From CAYQNU01 sp964419055 (GTDB lineage Bacteria; Bacteroidota; Bacteroidia; Flavobacteriales_D; Parvicellaceae): a stretch of 64,000 nucleotides of DNA. The notes under the pieces are model-generated. The model saw nothing but the letters and a program-made list of their open reading frames with translations. It had not been told where the DNA came from and did no database searches. Numbering within the stretch: position 1 is the stretch's first letter; each line of letters starts with the position of its first letter. The position numbers were made by a program, and so were the translations under genes. Where the stretch lies: assembly GCA_964419055.1 (NCBI GenBank), contig CAYQNU010000006.1:124001-188000 (forward strand), read 5' to 3'. Positions 7,674 to 17,482 of the stretch are shown here, piece after piece.

Positions 7674-10600
7674 ATGAGAAATATATACCAATCTATTGTT
7701 TTATTAATAGCGTTTTCGTTTGTTAGTTTAACATCTTTAGCTCAAACACAAACCGGACCAGGAGGTGTAGGTACTTCAAGTACTATTTCAATATGGCTAA
7801 ACGCGAGTGAATTAGGCTTGGCGAATGGTGCAAGTGTTACGAATTGGACAGATGAATCAGGAAACGGAAATAATTTCACTAATGGTGCGTTTACAGCTCC
7901 AACATTTGTATCTTCTTCCGCTTCATTGGGTAATAGAAATGCGGTTGCTTTTACTGAAATTGCTGCAAATGGAAGTACAGGGACTGCTCTAAATTCAGGT
8001 AGTATCGCTTCACTATCAAACGATAATAGTATTTCTTGGTTTTCTGCAGGTTTTTATACGGCAGCTTCAAATACTACTCCTGCACATGCTCAAGTTTTGC
8101 ATGGTGCTAAATATGCGAGTAATGCTCAAAGTATTTGGACAAATTATTATTCCGATCCTACAAATGTCTTGGTTTCTTCAGTTAGAGGAACTCCATCATC
8201 AGCCAATTCAATTCGTGCTTTTTCGACTTCCGCTTTTGTTTCAGGAGGTATTTGGCAATCAAACACATTAACTGAAATTTTGAACGGTACTTTTACTGCA
8301 GCAATACCTAATGCTAATCATTCACCAACAACCCTTCAATATATAAGATTAGGGGCTCACGTAAATGGTTTAAGTCATTATACAGGTCATTTGGGTGAAT
8401 TCATTGTTTATAACACGCCATTGAATAGAGCACAATCAATTATAGTGTCTAACTATTTAAATGCTAAGTATAACATAGCTATGTCTGCTAATAGTAAGTA
8501 TTCATTTGGTTCAACTCATGGTTTAGAGTTGGCAGGAATAGGAAGAGAAGATGCTTCAAATGAACATTTAGCAGCTAGAGGTACAGGAATAATTGAAGTT
8601 ACATCATCTTCTTTAGATGATGGAGATTATTTATTATGGGCTCATGATAATGGTGCTTTAACTACTACAACAACAAATGTTCCTACAGATTATACTACAA
8701 CAAGTGGTGAAAGAATATCAAGAATTTGGAGATTTGGAGAGACGGGTGAAACCGATGACATTACTATTACTTTTGACTTGACAGGAATTGAATTTGCTGA
8801 TGAATTTGATTATCATTTATTTATTGATAGCGATGGTGATTTCACAAATGCAACCTTAATTGATGGTGTTCCAAATGGAAGTATCATTTCTTTTTCGGTT
8901 GATGGATCTCAATTGAGTAATGGGGCTTTTGTTACCATTGGAAGTGGTCAAAAATTAATTAGAAGTATTACGCCAGGTGATTGGAATCAAACCACAACTT
9001 GGGATTGTGCTTGTATTCCTGCTGCCCCATTTGCAGTTTATATTACTGATGGAAATCCTGTTGATGTAAGTGATAATCAGACAGTCGAAAGAATAATCAT
9101 TGACCCATCTTCTCAATTAACATTATTGTCAGGAGCTAGCCTTTCTGTATCAGGAAATGTTACAAATATGGGGACAATTAGTTCAGATATTAGTGGTTTA
9201 ATTACATTAAATGGAACTTCAAGTCAATTAATAGATGGAGGAGGAACAAATAATTTAGGTTCATTAACACTAAATAATGCTTTAGGAGTTACATTTTCAA
9301 GTTGTATTTCCACTTTAACAGATGTATTAACATTATCTCAGGGTGCAATTGATTTTGGTAATACGTTATTCACTTTTGCATCTAGTGCTTCTGGAACGGC
9401 TTCAATTGGAGTAATTGGAGGAACTGCTTCGGTTACTGGAACCGGAAATATGCGAGTTCAACGATTTATAGCTGGAGGAGATGCTGGGTATAGAAATATT
9501 GGTACACCACTTACATCAATGCCATTAAGTGAATGGGACGATGAAATTTTTATAAGTGGACCTGGATTTCCTGATGGTTGTGCTTTTTCGAGTGCAGGTT
9601 GTTTTCTTTCTGCAAGATATTGGAGGTCGGATCTACAAGCATACAGAGGCTTCGCAGATGTTGATTCAATGCTATTGAATGGATTTGGGTTAGAACTATT
9701 TTTAGGGGATAATTTAACTAGTTTTGGTGCAAACACATTAACATCTTTTGGTACGCCTAATTTCTCTCAAAGTACAAATATAACGGTAAGAAATCAATGG
9801 AATTTGATAAGTAATCCATTCTTAAGCCCTATTGATTATGATAATGTTATTAAAAATGGTTCTACTGGTAATTATTTTTATGTTATTAATCCATCTACTA
9901 ATCAATTTGAATATTGGGATGGCGATGCTGCTGATGCATCTGTTTCGAATTTTGATAATGGAATTATTTCCCCTTTTCAAGGGTTTTGGGTTTTCCATTC
10001 AGGTGCAACTTCAACATTAACATTTAATCAATCTTCTAAAAGTGTAGGATCAACTGATTTGTTTTTCAAAAATCATATTGTGAATCAAAACACAAATGCC
10101 TTACAAATAACCTTAATTGATGATCAAAAAACCACAGATTGTAAAATAAAAATAGGTTCTATCTATTCTAATAGTATTGATGAAGCTGATATTAGAAAGT
10201 TACCCTTTGAGATTAATCCAAATATGGCTGTTTTCACACTTTCAAATGATAGTGTTGATTTAAAAGTAAATTCAATAAATGAATCTGAAAATTGTTTTTT
10301 TGTTCCAATTCTTGTTGATGTTACTCACGAAGGAATTTACAACTTAAAATTTGATAATTTGCCTGAGCAAACGAATGTATTTTTAATGGATAATGTATTA
10401 GGGACAAAGTCATTAATTAAAAATGGTAAAACGATTGCTTTTCAAGCATATGAAAATGAGTTGTTACGTATTAATCGTTTTTCATTACTTTTTGAAAATA
10501 ATTTGGGATGTGGGTCTGTATCACAGTCAACTGAAAAAAGTGATGTAAATATGTATGTTGATAATACAGATTTGAATATAAATATTGAAGGCGAACAGAA

Positions 10601-10769
10601 TGATTATTCAGTGCAAATAGTAAATTTATTGGGTCAAAATATTTTAAATTCAACGGTATCTAATATTTCTAAAGTTGATATTTCTGAGTTAAATTCAGGT
10701 GTTTATTTGGTTAATATTCTTACAATAGAAGGTGTAATAATTGACACTAAAAAGATATTCGTTAAATAA
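7674..10769 (+). CDS. Large T9SS-secreted LamG-like surface protein
   Basis: A 1031-residue exported protein. Residues 1-23 are a signal peptide (ending SLAQ). A concanavalin/LamG-like domain follows (about 30-270, closing with GEFIVYNTPLN and NYLNAKYNI), then Ser/Thr/Asn-rich beta-sandwich segments. The last roughly 70 residues are a type A T9SS sorting domain (IVNLLGQ, then LNSGVYLVNI, ending KKIFVK). It would be secreted through the type IX system and its C-terminal domain removed, with possible attachment to a surface lipopolysaccharide. No enzyme active site is evident. The next gene, legB, starts two bases after its stop, so the cargo and the legionaminic genes share a transcript. It may be an adhesin or a carrier of the glycan. 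Confidence 0.85.
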   Translation: MRNIYQSIVLLIAFSFVSLTSLAQTQTGPGGVGTSSTISIWLNASELGLANGASVTNWTDESGNGNNFTNGAFTAPTFVSSSASLGNRNAVAFTEIAANGSTGTALNSGSIASLSNDNSISWFSAGFYTAASNTTPAHAQVLHGAKYASNAQSIWTNYYSDPTNVLVSSVRGTPSSANSIRAFSTSAFVSGGIWQSNTLTEILNGTFTAAIPNANHSPTTLQYIRLGAHVNGLSHYTGHLGEFIVYNTPLNRAQSIIVSNYLNAKYNIAMSANSKYSFGSTHGLELAGIGREDASNEHLAARGTGIIEVTSSSLDDGDYLLWAHDNGALTTTTTNVPTDYTTTSGERISRIWRFGETGETDDITITFDLTGIEFADEFDYHLFIDSDGDFTNATLIDGVPNGSIISFSVDGSQLSNGAFVTIGSGQKLIRSITPGDWNQTTTWDCACIPAAPFAVYITDGNPVDVSDNQTVERIIIDPSSQLTLLSGASLSVSGNVTNMGTISSDISGLITLNGTSSQLIDGGGTNNLGSLTLNNALGVTFSSCISTLTDVLTLSQGAIDFGNTLFTFASSASGTASIGVIGGTASVTGTGNMRVQRFIAGGDAGYRNIGTPLTSMPLSEWDDEIFISGPGFPDGCAFSSAGCFLSARYWRSDLQAYRGFADVDSMLLNGFGLELFLGDNLTSFGANTLTSFGTPNFSQSTNITVRNQWNLISNPFLSPIDYDNVIKNGSTGNYFYVINPSTNQFEYWDGDAADASVSNFDNGIISPFQGFWVFHSGATSTLTFNQSSKSVGSTDLFFKNHIVNQNTNALQITLIDDQKTTDCKIKIGSIYSNSIDEADIRKLPFEINPNMAVFTLSNDSVDLKVNSINESENCFFVPILVDVTHEGIYNLKFDNLPEQTNVFLMDNVLGTKSLIKNGKTIAFQAYENELLRINRFSLLFENNLGCGSVSQSTEKSDVNMYVDNTDLNINIEGEQNDYSVQIVNLLGQNILNSTVSNISKVDISELNSGVYLVNILTIEGVIIDTKKIFVK

Positions 10770-10771
10770 TT

Positions 10772-11749
10772 ATGAAGGTACTGGTTACAGGTGCTGATGG
10801 TTTTATAGGCAGTCACTTAGTAGAGAAGTTGGTAAATGATGGTTTTGAAGTGTCAGCTTTTGTTTATTATAACTCAAATAATTCTTGGGGTTGGTTAGAT
10901 AGTTTCTCAAAAGATATCATTGATAAAATCAATATTATTTCAGGAGATATTAGAGATTACAATTCTGTCTTAAATGCTGTAAAGGGTAATGAAATTATTT
11001 ATCATCTAGCTGCTTTAATTGCAATACCATACAGTTATGTAGCCCCTGATTCATACGTACAAACAAATATTTCAGGAACACTAAATGTATTAATGGCTAG
11101 TAAAGCCTGTAGTGTAAAAAGAGTTTTAATAACCTCCACTTCTGAAGTTTATGGTACTGCCTTGTATGTACCAATAGATGAAAAACATCCTAAACAAGGT
11201 CAATCCCCTTATTCAGCTACTAAAATTGGGGCAGATGCTTTAGCGGAATCTTTCTACCGAAGTTTTAATTTGCCCATTACCATTGTTCGCCCTTTTAACA
11301 CTTTTGGACCTCGACAATCGGCTAGAGCGGTAATTCCAACCATAATTACACAGTTATTATCTGGGAGTCAGGAATTAAAGTTAGGTGCTTTAAATCCAAC
11401 TAGAGATTTAGTGTATGTGAAAGACACCGTGAATGGCTTTATTGAAATTGCTCGAAGTGAAGCCTTAATTGGACAAGAAGTTAATATTGCTACAAATTCC
11501 GAAATTAGTATTGGTGAAGTTTGTCATTTAATTCAAAAAACAATGGGTACTAAAGCCCAAATTATTTCTGATGAAATTCGTTTAAGGCCTGAAAAAAGTG
11601 AGGTTAATCGACTTTTTGGCGACAATTCAAATTTGCTAAATAACTCCAATTGGAAACAAAACTATTCATTTGAAGATGGATTAATTGAAACCATTGATTG
11701 GATGAAAAAGAATTTACATTATTATAAGCCAAACCTGTATAATGTTTAA
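10772..11749 (+). CDS. legB: Legionaminic acid 4,6-dehydratase LegB
   Basis: An extended SDR dehydratase of 325 residues, the first step of legionaminic-type sugar synthesis: it removes water from a nucleotide-linked GlcNAc to give the 4-keto-6-deoxy sugar. It has the NAD motif GADGFIG (7-13), the catalytic TSTSE block (121-125) and Tyr147/Lys151 in YSATK. The segment NSWGWLD (38-43) is characteristic of LegB as opposed to other 4,6-dehydratases. In Campylobacter LegB uses GDP-GlcNAc; the PtmE-like guanylyltransferase further along supports the same here. It starts two bases after the cargo gene stop and is followed after five bases by legC. Confidence 0.92.
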   Translation: MKVLVTGADGFIGSHLVEKLVNDGFEVSAFVYYNSNNSWGWLDSFSKDIIDKINIISGDIRDYNSVLNAVKGNEIIYHLAALIAIPYSYVAPDSYVQTNISGTLNVLMASKACSVKRVLITSTSEVYGTALYVPIDEKHPKQGQSPYSATKIGADALAESFYRSFNLPITIVRPFNTFGPRQSARAVIPTIITQLLSGSQELKLGALNPTRDLVYVKDTVNGFIEIARSEALIGQEVNIATNSEISIGEVCHLIQKTMGTKAQIISDEIRLRPEKSEVNRLFGDNSNLLNNSNWKQNYSFEDGLIETIDWMKKNLHYYKPNLYNV

Positions 11750-11754
11750 TAATA

Positions 11755-12906
11755 ATGACTAATTTTTTTCAGGATACTGTTCAATTTATCAGAAAAATTT
11801 ATGATAAAAAAGAAGGATTTATTCCTTTGCATGAACCAAAATTTATTGGGAATGAAAAAAAATATGTGTTGGATTGCATTGATTCTACTTATGTGTCTTC
11901 AGTTGGAAAATATGTAGATGAATTTGAACAACAATTTGCTAAATATACCGGTGCGAACTATGCTGTAGCCATCGTAAACGGAACTTCTGCTTTACACCTT
12001 TCTTTGATTGCTTGTGGAGTTCAATCTAATGATTTAGTAATTACACAACCCATTTCATTCGTAGCCACAGCAAACTCAATAACGTATACAGGGGCTCAAC
12101 CTTTATTTATTGATGTTGATATGGACACGTTATCATTGAGTCCAAGTAAAATGTTAGGTTTTCTTAAAGATAATACAATTATTAATAAAGAAGGATATTG
12201 TGAATTTGTAAAAACAAAACAAATAATTCGCGCCTGTGTTCCCATGCACACATTTGGTTTATCTGGAAGAATAGATGAACTTTTGAATATTTGTAATGAG
12301 TATAATATTGTATTAATTGAAGATGCTGCAGAATCTATTGGTACCACTTTTAATGGTCGACATTCGGGAACTTATGGAAAATGTGGTACTTTTAGTTTTA
12401 ATGGAAATAAAACCATTACAGCTGGAGGAGGAGGAGCCATTATAACTAATGACGAAAAATTGGCAAAATACTTAAAACATTTATCTACACAAGCAAAAAT
12501 CCCTCATAGTTGGGAATTTAATCACGATCTTATAGGATATAATTACAGAATGCCTAATTTGAATGCAGCGTTGTTGTTAGCTCAATTAGAAAACGTTGAC
12601 TTTTTTATTTCCAAAAAGAGGGAAAAGGCTCAGTTATACCAAGAACATTTTGATAGTAAAGATGGATATATGGTTAAGGAACTTACTAACACGGTTTCTA
12701 ATTATTGGTTAAATGCTTTGATTTTGGATGATAGACACATTAGAGATGAGTTTTTGGCTTACGCAAATAAAAACGGTGTAATGGTTAGACCAATTTGGAA
12801 TTTATTAACTCAGTTGGAACCTTTTAAAAATTGTTTTCAGGGTGATTTATCTAATGCTATTTTTTTAGAAAATCGTGTCGTAAATTTGCCTAGTAGTATA
12901 AATTAG
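11755..12906 (+). CDS. legC: LegC aminotransferase
   Basis: A PLP-dependent DegT/DnrJ/EryC1 aminotransferase of 383 residues that aminates the 4-keto sugar made by LegB. The PLP lysine is Lys219 in FSFNGNKT, the ring-stacking aspartate is Asp190 in IEDAAES, and GTSALH (76-81) binds the phosphate. The opening IPLHEPKFIGNEKKYV is the LegC hallmark. It lies between legB and the NeuD-like acyltransferase, which acts next on the new amino group. Confidence 0.92.
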   Translation: MTNFFQDTVQFIRKIYDKKEGFIPLHEPKFIGNEKKYVLDCIDSTYVSSVGKYVDEFEQQFAKYTGANYAVAIVNGTSALHLSLIACGVQSNDLVITQPISFVATANSITYTGAQPLFIDVDMDTLSLSPSKMLGFLKDNTIINKEGYCEFVKTKQIIRACVPMHTFGLSGRIDELLNICNEYNIVLIEDAAESIGTTFNGRHSGTYGKCGTFSFNGNKTITAGGGGAIITNDEKLAKYLKHLSTQAKIPHSWEFNHDLIGYNYRMPNLNAALLLAQLENVDFFISKKREKAQLYQEHFDSKDGYMVKELTNTVSNYWLNALILDDRHIRDEFLAYANKNGVMVRPIWNLLTQLEPFKNCFQGDLSNAIFLENRVVNLPSSIN

Positions 12907-12913
12907 TGAAGTT

Positions 12914-13558
12914 ATGAAAAAACTAATTTTAATAGGAGCAGGTGGTCATTGCAAAACAGTTATTGAAATTATACAACAAAATAATGATTATGAAATTTGT
13001 GGAATTTTAGATAAATCAGATGTTCAAAAAACTTTATTAGGAATAAATATTCTTGGAACAGATGATTTGATAGAAGAACTCATTCAAAAAGAATATGTAT
13101 TTCATATAACTGTGGGGCAGCTCTCTTCTAATTTAAAAAGAGTTACTATTTATAATAAAGTAAAAAAGCTTGGAGGACAACTGGTAAATATTATCTCTTC
13201 AAAAGCAATGGTGTCTAACTATGCAGAATTAGGTCAAGGAATTTTTATAGGTCACAATGCAGTGGTAAATACCGGTGCTAAAATAGGTGATAACACGTTA
13301 ATTAATACAGCGTCAATTATTGAACATGATTCTATCATTGGTGAACATTGTCATATAGCTACTCAAGCAATAGTGAATGCAGATTGTATTGTTGAATCGA
13401 ATTGTTTTTTAAGTAGTAATGTAGTTGTAAACAGAGGGTTAAATATTAGAAATAATATCTCTGTTGGATCGGGTTCTGTTGTTACCAAAGATTTAATGAT
13501 TGAAAATGGACTTTACATTGGGGTGCCTGCCATTTTGAAAAAAGAACTAAAACTATGA
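12914..13558 (+). CDS. NeuD-family sugar N-acetyltransferase (LegH role)
   Basis: A left-handed beta-helix acetyltransferase of 214 residues with an N-terminal PglD-like Rossmann part (LILIGAGGHCKTVIEII) and hexapeptide repeats from about residue 95 (GIFIGHNAVVNTGAKIGDN). The probable catalytic His is in SIIEHDSIIGEHCHI. In this position it should acetylate the C4 amino group made by LegC, the LegH step. Its stop overlaps the start of the NeuB-like gene by four bases. Sialic acid O-acetylation, as in some NeuD proteins, is the alternative. Confidence 0.85.
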   Translation: MKKLILIGAGGHCKTVIEIIQQNNDYEICGILDKSDVQKTLLGINILGTDDLIEELIQKEYVFHITVGQLSSNLKRVTIYNKVKKLGGQLVNIISSKAMVSNYAELGQGIFIGHNAVVNTGAKIGDNTLINTASIIEHDSIIGEHCHIATQAIVNADCIVESNCFLSSNVVVNRGLNIRNNISVGSGSVVTKDLMIENGLYIGVPAILKKELKL

Positions 13559-14571
13559 AAACAATAATAATTGCTGAAGCAGGTGTAAATCATAATGGGG
13601 ACTTAAAATTAGCTAAAAAGTTAATAGATATTGCCGATGAATCAGGAGCAGACTTTGTTAAATTTCAAACATTTAATACAGAATTTTTAGTTTCAAAAGG
13701 AGCTCAAAAATCGGAATATCAAAAAATAAATACAAAAGATGCAGATGATTCTCAATTTAAAATGCTCAAAAACTTAGAGCTTTCAGATGACGATCATATT
13801 GAGTTATATAATTATTGTAAAGGCAAAAGGATTAAGTTTATCTCAAGCCCATTTGATGATAGAAGTATTTCATTTTTAAATGATTTGGGTATTGAACTTT
13901 TTAAAATTCCAAGTGGCGAAATAACCAATTTCCCATATTTAAAAAAAATTGCACAATGTAAAAAGCCAATAATATTGTCAACAGGTATGGCTACTATAGA
14001 AGAAATTCAAAACGCAGTTTCATTATTTGAAAATGTAGGTGTAAATAAAAAAGAAATTACTGTATTACATTGTAATTCTGATTATCCTACAAATTTAGAA
14101 GATGTTAACTTAAGAGCTATGTTAGACATCAAAGAAAAGTTCGATATCAACATTGGTTATTCTGATCATACTTTAGGTATAGAGGTTTCATTAGCAGCGG
14201 TAGCTTTAGGAGCCAAAGTCATAGAAAAGCATTTTACTATTGATCCTTTAATGGCCGGTCCTGATCATAAAGCATCTCTTGGACCAAATGAGTTAAATCA
14301 GCTGGTTAGTTCAATTAGAGCAATTGAAAAATCGATGAGTGGTTCTGGAAAAAAAATACCTACAGAAAGTGAACTTAAAAACAAAATTAATGCTCGAAAA
14401 AGTATTCATTATCAATGCGATTTAAAGAAAAATCACATTTTACAAGAAACTGATATTGTTATGCTACGACCTGGAAATGGAGTTAGTCCTATTCATTTTG
14501 AGAAATTTATCGGCAAAAAGTTGACAAATGATGTTTTAAAATTTGATATGCTAAATGAATCAGATTTTTAA
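13555..14571 (+). CDS. legI: N,N'-diacetyllegionaminate synthase (NeuB family)
   Basis: This enzyme condenses the free 2,4-diacetamido-trideoxy mannose with phosphoenolpyruvate to form the nine-carbon nonulosonate. The TIM barrel has AEAGVNHNGD (8-17), VKFQTF, the metal and substrate blocks GYSDHTLG, IEKHFT and GPDHKASL. A C-terminal SAF antifreeze-like domain (from about 280, ARKSIHYQCDLKK) carries the usual substrate-clamping arginine region. At 338 residues it has normal length and all conserved parts. It is translationally coupled to the preceding NeuD gene (ATGA overlap). LegI rather than NeuB because of the LegB/LegC neighbours. Confidence 0.92.
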   Translation: MKTIIIAEAGVNHNGDLKLAKKLIDIADESGADFVKFQTFNTEFLVSKGAQKSEYQKINTKDADDSQFKMLKNLELSDDDHIELYNYCKGKRIKFISSPFDDRSISFLNDLGIELFKIPSGEITNFPYLKKIAQCKKPIILSTGMATIEEIQNAVSLFENVGVNKKEITVLHCNSDYPTNLEDVNLRAMLDIKEKFDINIGYSDHTLGIEVSLAAVALGAKVIEKHFTIDPLMAGPDHKASLGPNELNQLVSSIRAIEKSMSGSGKKIPTESELKNKINARKSIHYQCDLKKNHILQETDIVMLRPGNGVSPIHFEKFIGKKLTNDVLKFDMLNESDF

Positions 14572-14574
14572 TTT

Positions 14575-15528
14575 ATGGAGATTTGTAACTACAAAGACGG
14601 TGACGAAGAAGCAATTTTGAAATTGTTTAAATTGGCATTTGGAAAAGAATTGTCTATAGATTTTTGGAATTGGAGATTTAAAAATAATCCGTGTAAAAAA
14701 GTTGAAAATGAAATCCTCTTAATGTGGGAAAACAATCAACTAATTGGTCATTATGCTGTTTCCTCTATTGAACTAGGTTATAAAGATAAAATTATTGAAG
14801 GTTGTTTATCAATGACGACTATGACCCACCCTAATTATGCTGGAAAAGGTATTATGCATCAATTAGCAACTAAATTGTATCAAGATTTAGCTCAAAATAA
14901 TGTTAATCTAGTTATTGGATTTCCAAATAAAAATTCACACTATGCTTTTATCAATAAATTAAATTGGACTGATAATCAGTTATTACCGAATATAAGTGTT
15001 GAATGTAAATCATTAATTAACTTTCCTAAATCTGAATACGTTTTGAGTTCTCAATTTACAGAAATTCATCAAAACAAACTTTCAGAAAATAATGAAAAAA
15101 CTATTGAAGTTTTTAAGTCAATGAACTATTTAAATTGGAGATATATGCTACATCCTTCAAATAAATACTTCATTATAGAAAGCCTCAAATTCCCTTCTAA
15201 TTTTGTAGTTATAAAATTTTATAAATCATTGACAATTAGCGATGTATTTGAAATTGATATAGTAGAATTAGGTTTCATTAATCAATATGAAGTTTTGGTT
15301 GATATTGTAGGATGTTTAAATAGATATATATATGATGTTAAAATCAATGTAAATTCAATAAATACTTTTTTATCTTTGTACGATAAACGGTTCACTTTGT
15401 TTGAAAAAGCTGGTTTTAAAATGGGTAATCCGCTTACCTTTTTCGGTTTTAAAAATCTGATGGGATTACCTTTATCAAATGATTCAACAGATTGGAGAAT
15501 TTATATGGGTGATTCAGATGTATATTAA
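14575..15528 (+). CDS. GNAT-family N-acyltransferase
   Basis: A 317-residue cytoplasmic protein. The N-terminal half is a GNAT fold with the acyl-CoA loop YAGKGIMHQLATKLY near residues 95-110 and a conserved FPNKNSHYAF segment. The C-terminal half is a second, more divergent GNAT-like part. It lies within the legionaminic operon, three bases from each neighbour. A role in acylating the nonulosonate or its precursor is therefore likely, for example a different acyl group at C5 or C7. The acyl donor cannot be read from the sequence. Confidence 0.7.
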   Translation: MEICNYKDGDEEAILKLFKLAFGKELSIDFWNWRFKNNPCKKVENEILLMWENNQLIGHYAVSSIELGYKDKIIEGCLSMTTMTHPNYAGKGIMHQLATKLYQDLAQNNVNLVIGFPNKNSHYAFINKLNWTDNQLLPNISVECKSLINFPKSEYVLSSQFTEIHQNKLSENNEKTIEVFKSMNYLNWRYMLHPSNKYFIIESLKFPSNFVVIKFYKSLTISDVFEIDIVELGFINQYEVLVDIVGCLNRYIYDVKINVNSINTFLSLYDKRFTLFEKAGFKMGNPLTFFGFKNLMGLPLSNDSTDWRIYMGDSDVY

Positions 15529-15530
15529 TT

Positions 15531-16703
15531 ATGAGTGTTAAAAGAAAAATAATTGCTGTTTCAGGTGCTCGATCAGAATATGATTTGATGTCCAGTATTT
15601 ATAAAACACTTCAAAACGATACTCGGTTTAATTTTGGAATAATTATAACAGGACCTCATCTTTCGCCAACTTACGGACTTACTGCAAACCAAATTGAAAA
15701 TGATGAGCTAAAAATAATAGATAAAATCTATAACTTTATAGATTCAAATGAAAAACTAACCCGAGTAATTTCAATAGGAAATCAAATAACACAATTAGGT
15801 TATGTATTGGAGAGAGAAAAACCTGATATTGTTTTAGTCTGTGGGGATCGTGAAGAGTCAATAACAGTAACCTTAGTGTGCGCACATTTAAATATTGCAG
15901 TTGCTCATTTTTTTGGTGGAGACATTGCCAAAGATGGTAATATTGATAATTCTGTAAGATATGCAGCTTCAAAATTTGCTCATATACATTTTCCAGCCAT
16001 CGAAGAACATCGAAAAACTCTTTTGAGGTTGGGGGAAGTGAGTGAAAATATATTTGTGGTCGGAAACCCAGCGATTGAACGATTCATTACTGAAGAACAA
16101 TTATCAAAAAATGAACTCTCGACAAGATTAAATTGTACAGATGACTTTTTAAATGATTATTGTGTTTTGATTCAACATCCAATAATTACCGAATTAGCCT
16201 ATCAAAAAGAACACATAACGATTACGTTAGATTCCATATTAAAGTCAAATCAAAAATGTTTTATAAATTATCCCAACTCAGATGCGGGTTCTATGGATAT
16301 TATTAATGTAATTAACGAATTTGCTTCAAATCATCCAGATAAATTTCATCGGTTTAAAAATTTAGACCGCACAACGTATGTTAATTTGTTGAGAAATGCC
16401 CGATATTTAATAGGGAATTCAAGTTCAGGACTTTTAGAAGCTCCTTCTATTGGATTACCAGCTATAAACGTTGGCTCTAGACAACGAGATAGAATTCATG
16501 GTGATAATGTCATTTTTGTAAATAATGTTGAAAGTGAAATTTTAGAAGCAATACAAAAAGTTTTATTTGACAATGACTTTATTACGAAAGTGAACAACAA
16601 ACACAATCCCTATGGAGATGGAAATACTACTACTAAAGTAGTTGATGTTCTAGCAACTATTGAAATAAATCAAACACTCATTCATAAAAATATAACCTAT
16701 TAA
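15531..16703 (+). CDS. legG: Hydrolysing nucleotide-sugar 2-epimerase (LegG/NeuC)
   Basis: A GT-B-fold epimerase of 390 residues that inverts C2 and releases the nucleotide, giving the free mannose-configured sugar used by LegI. It begins VSGARSEYDLMSSIY, the NeuC signature, and later has LVCGDREES, HFFGGDIAKDG and GNSSSGLLEAPSIGLPAINVG, the nucleotide-binding end of the family. It is distinct from the non-hydrolysing WecB elsewhere in the window. It completes the LegB-C-H-G-I set. Confidence 0.92.
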   Translation: MSVKRKIIAVSGARSEYDLMSSIYKTLQNDTRFNFGIIITGPHLSPTYGLTANQIENDELKIIDKIYNFIDSNEKLTRVISIGNQITQLGYVLEREKPDIVLVCGDREESITVTLVCAHLNIAVAHFFGGDIAKDGNIDNSVRYAASKFAHIHFPAIEEHRKTLLRLGEVSENIFVVGNPAIERFITEEQLSKNELSTRLNCTDDFLNDYCVLIQHPIITELAYQKEHITITLDSILKSNQKCFINYPNSDAGSMDIINVINEFASNHPDKFHRFKNLDRTTYVNLLRNARYLIGNSSSGLLEAPSIGLPAINVGSRQRDRIHGDNVIFVNNVESEILEAIQKVLFDNDFITKVNNKHNPYGDGNTTTKVVDVLATIEINQTLIHKNITY

Positions 16704-16712
16704 ATAATTAAA

Positions 16713-17468
16713 ATGGAAAATTCTTTTAATCTATTAATAAAAAAAACAACTGAAGAAAAGGAAGCTGCATCTACAATTTTTTCTATGTTCGAGCAACATC
16801 CACTTCCTAAAGAAGAAATCTTAAAAAACCTTGGATTATTTGTTGACCGACAAACATTAAGTCGTTTTTTATTTATGAATGAAATGTACCAACGTATCAT
16901 TTCAATAAATGGAAGTGTAATAGAATTTGGAACCAGATGGGGTCAAAATTTGGCTTTATTTGAAAATCTTAGGGGAATATATGAACCTTTCAATTACACA
17001 CGCAAAATCATAGCATTTGATACATTTGAAGGTTTCCCGTCTGTTCATCCAAAAGATGGCACAGATGAAAATGTATTTAAAGGTGCTTATGCAGTTTCAA
17101 AAAATTATGAAGATTATTTGTATAATTTATTAAGTTGTCACAAAAAGAATAATCCAATTTCTCATATTAACAATATCGAATTGGTTAAAGGAAATGCCAT
17201 TACAACTATAAAAAAATATGTAGAAAATCATCCGGAATTGATGATAGCTTTTGCATACTTTGATTTTGATATTTACGAACCTACGTATGAATGTTTAATG
17301 ATGATAAAAGACCGATTAGTAAAAGGTGCTGTAATTGGTTTTGATGAACTCAATCATCCAAATTGGCCAGGTGAAACGTTAGCATTTAAAGAGGTGTTTG
17401 GTATTTCAAATTATAAAGTATACCGTTCCCCTTTTGCTTCATATAGTTCGTATATTGTTTTTGAATAA
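16713..17468 (+). CDS. TylF/MycF-like SAM methyltransferase
   Basis: A 251-residue protein resembling macrocin O-methyltransferases: GSVIEFGTRWGQN binds SAM, DTFEGFPSVHPKDG is the TylF signature, and FDFDIYEPTYE with GAVIGFDELNHPNWPGET supplies the metal and acceptor residues. It should O-methylate a sugar hydroxyl. Close homologues are often found in nonulosonate clusters. Its position between LegG and the deacetylase suggests it modifies the legionaminic-type sugar or its precursor, but the acceptor is inferred from context only. Confidence 0.8.
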   Translation: MENSFNLLIKKTTEEKEAASTIFSMFEQHPLPKEEILKNLGLFVDRQTLSRFLFMNEMYQRIISINGSVIEFGTRWGQNLALFENLRGIYEPFNYTRKIIAFDTFEGFPSVHPKDGTDENVFKGAYAVSKNYEDYLYNLLSCHKKNNPISHINNIELVKGNAITTIKKYVENHPELMIAFAYFDFDIYEPTYECLMMIKDRLVKGAVIGFDELNHPNWPGETLAFKEVFGISNYKVYRSPFASYSSYIVFE

Positions 17469-17482
17469 ATTACATTTAAAGA

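Noticed and set aside
9458..9736. Minus-strand frame within the T9SS cargo gene
   Set aside because: It is an antisense shadow of a clear secreted protein with intact signal and sorting domain.
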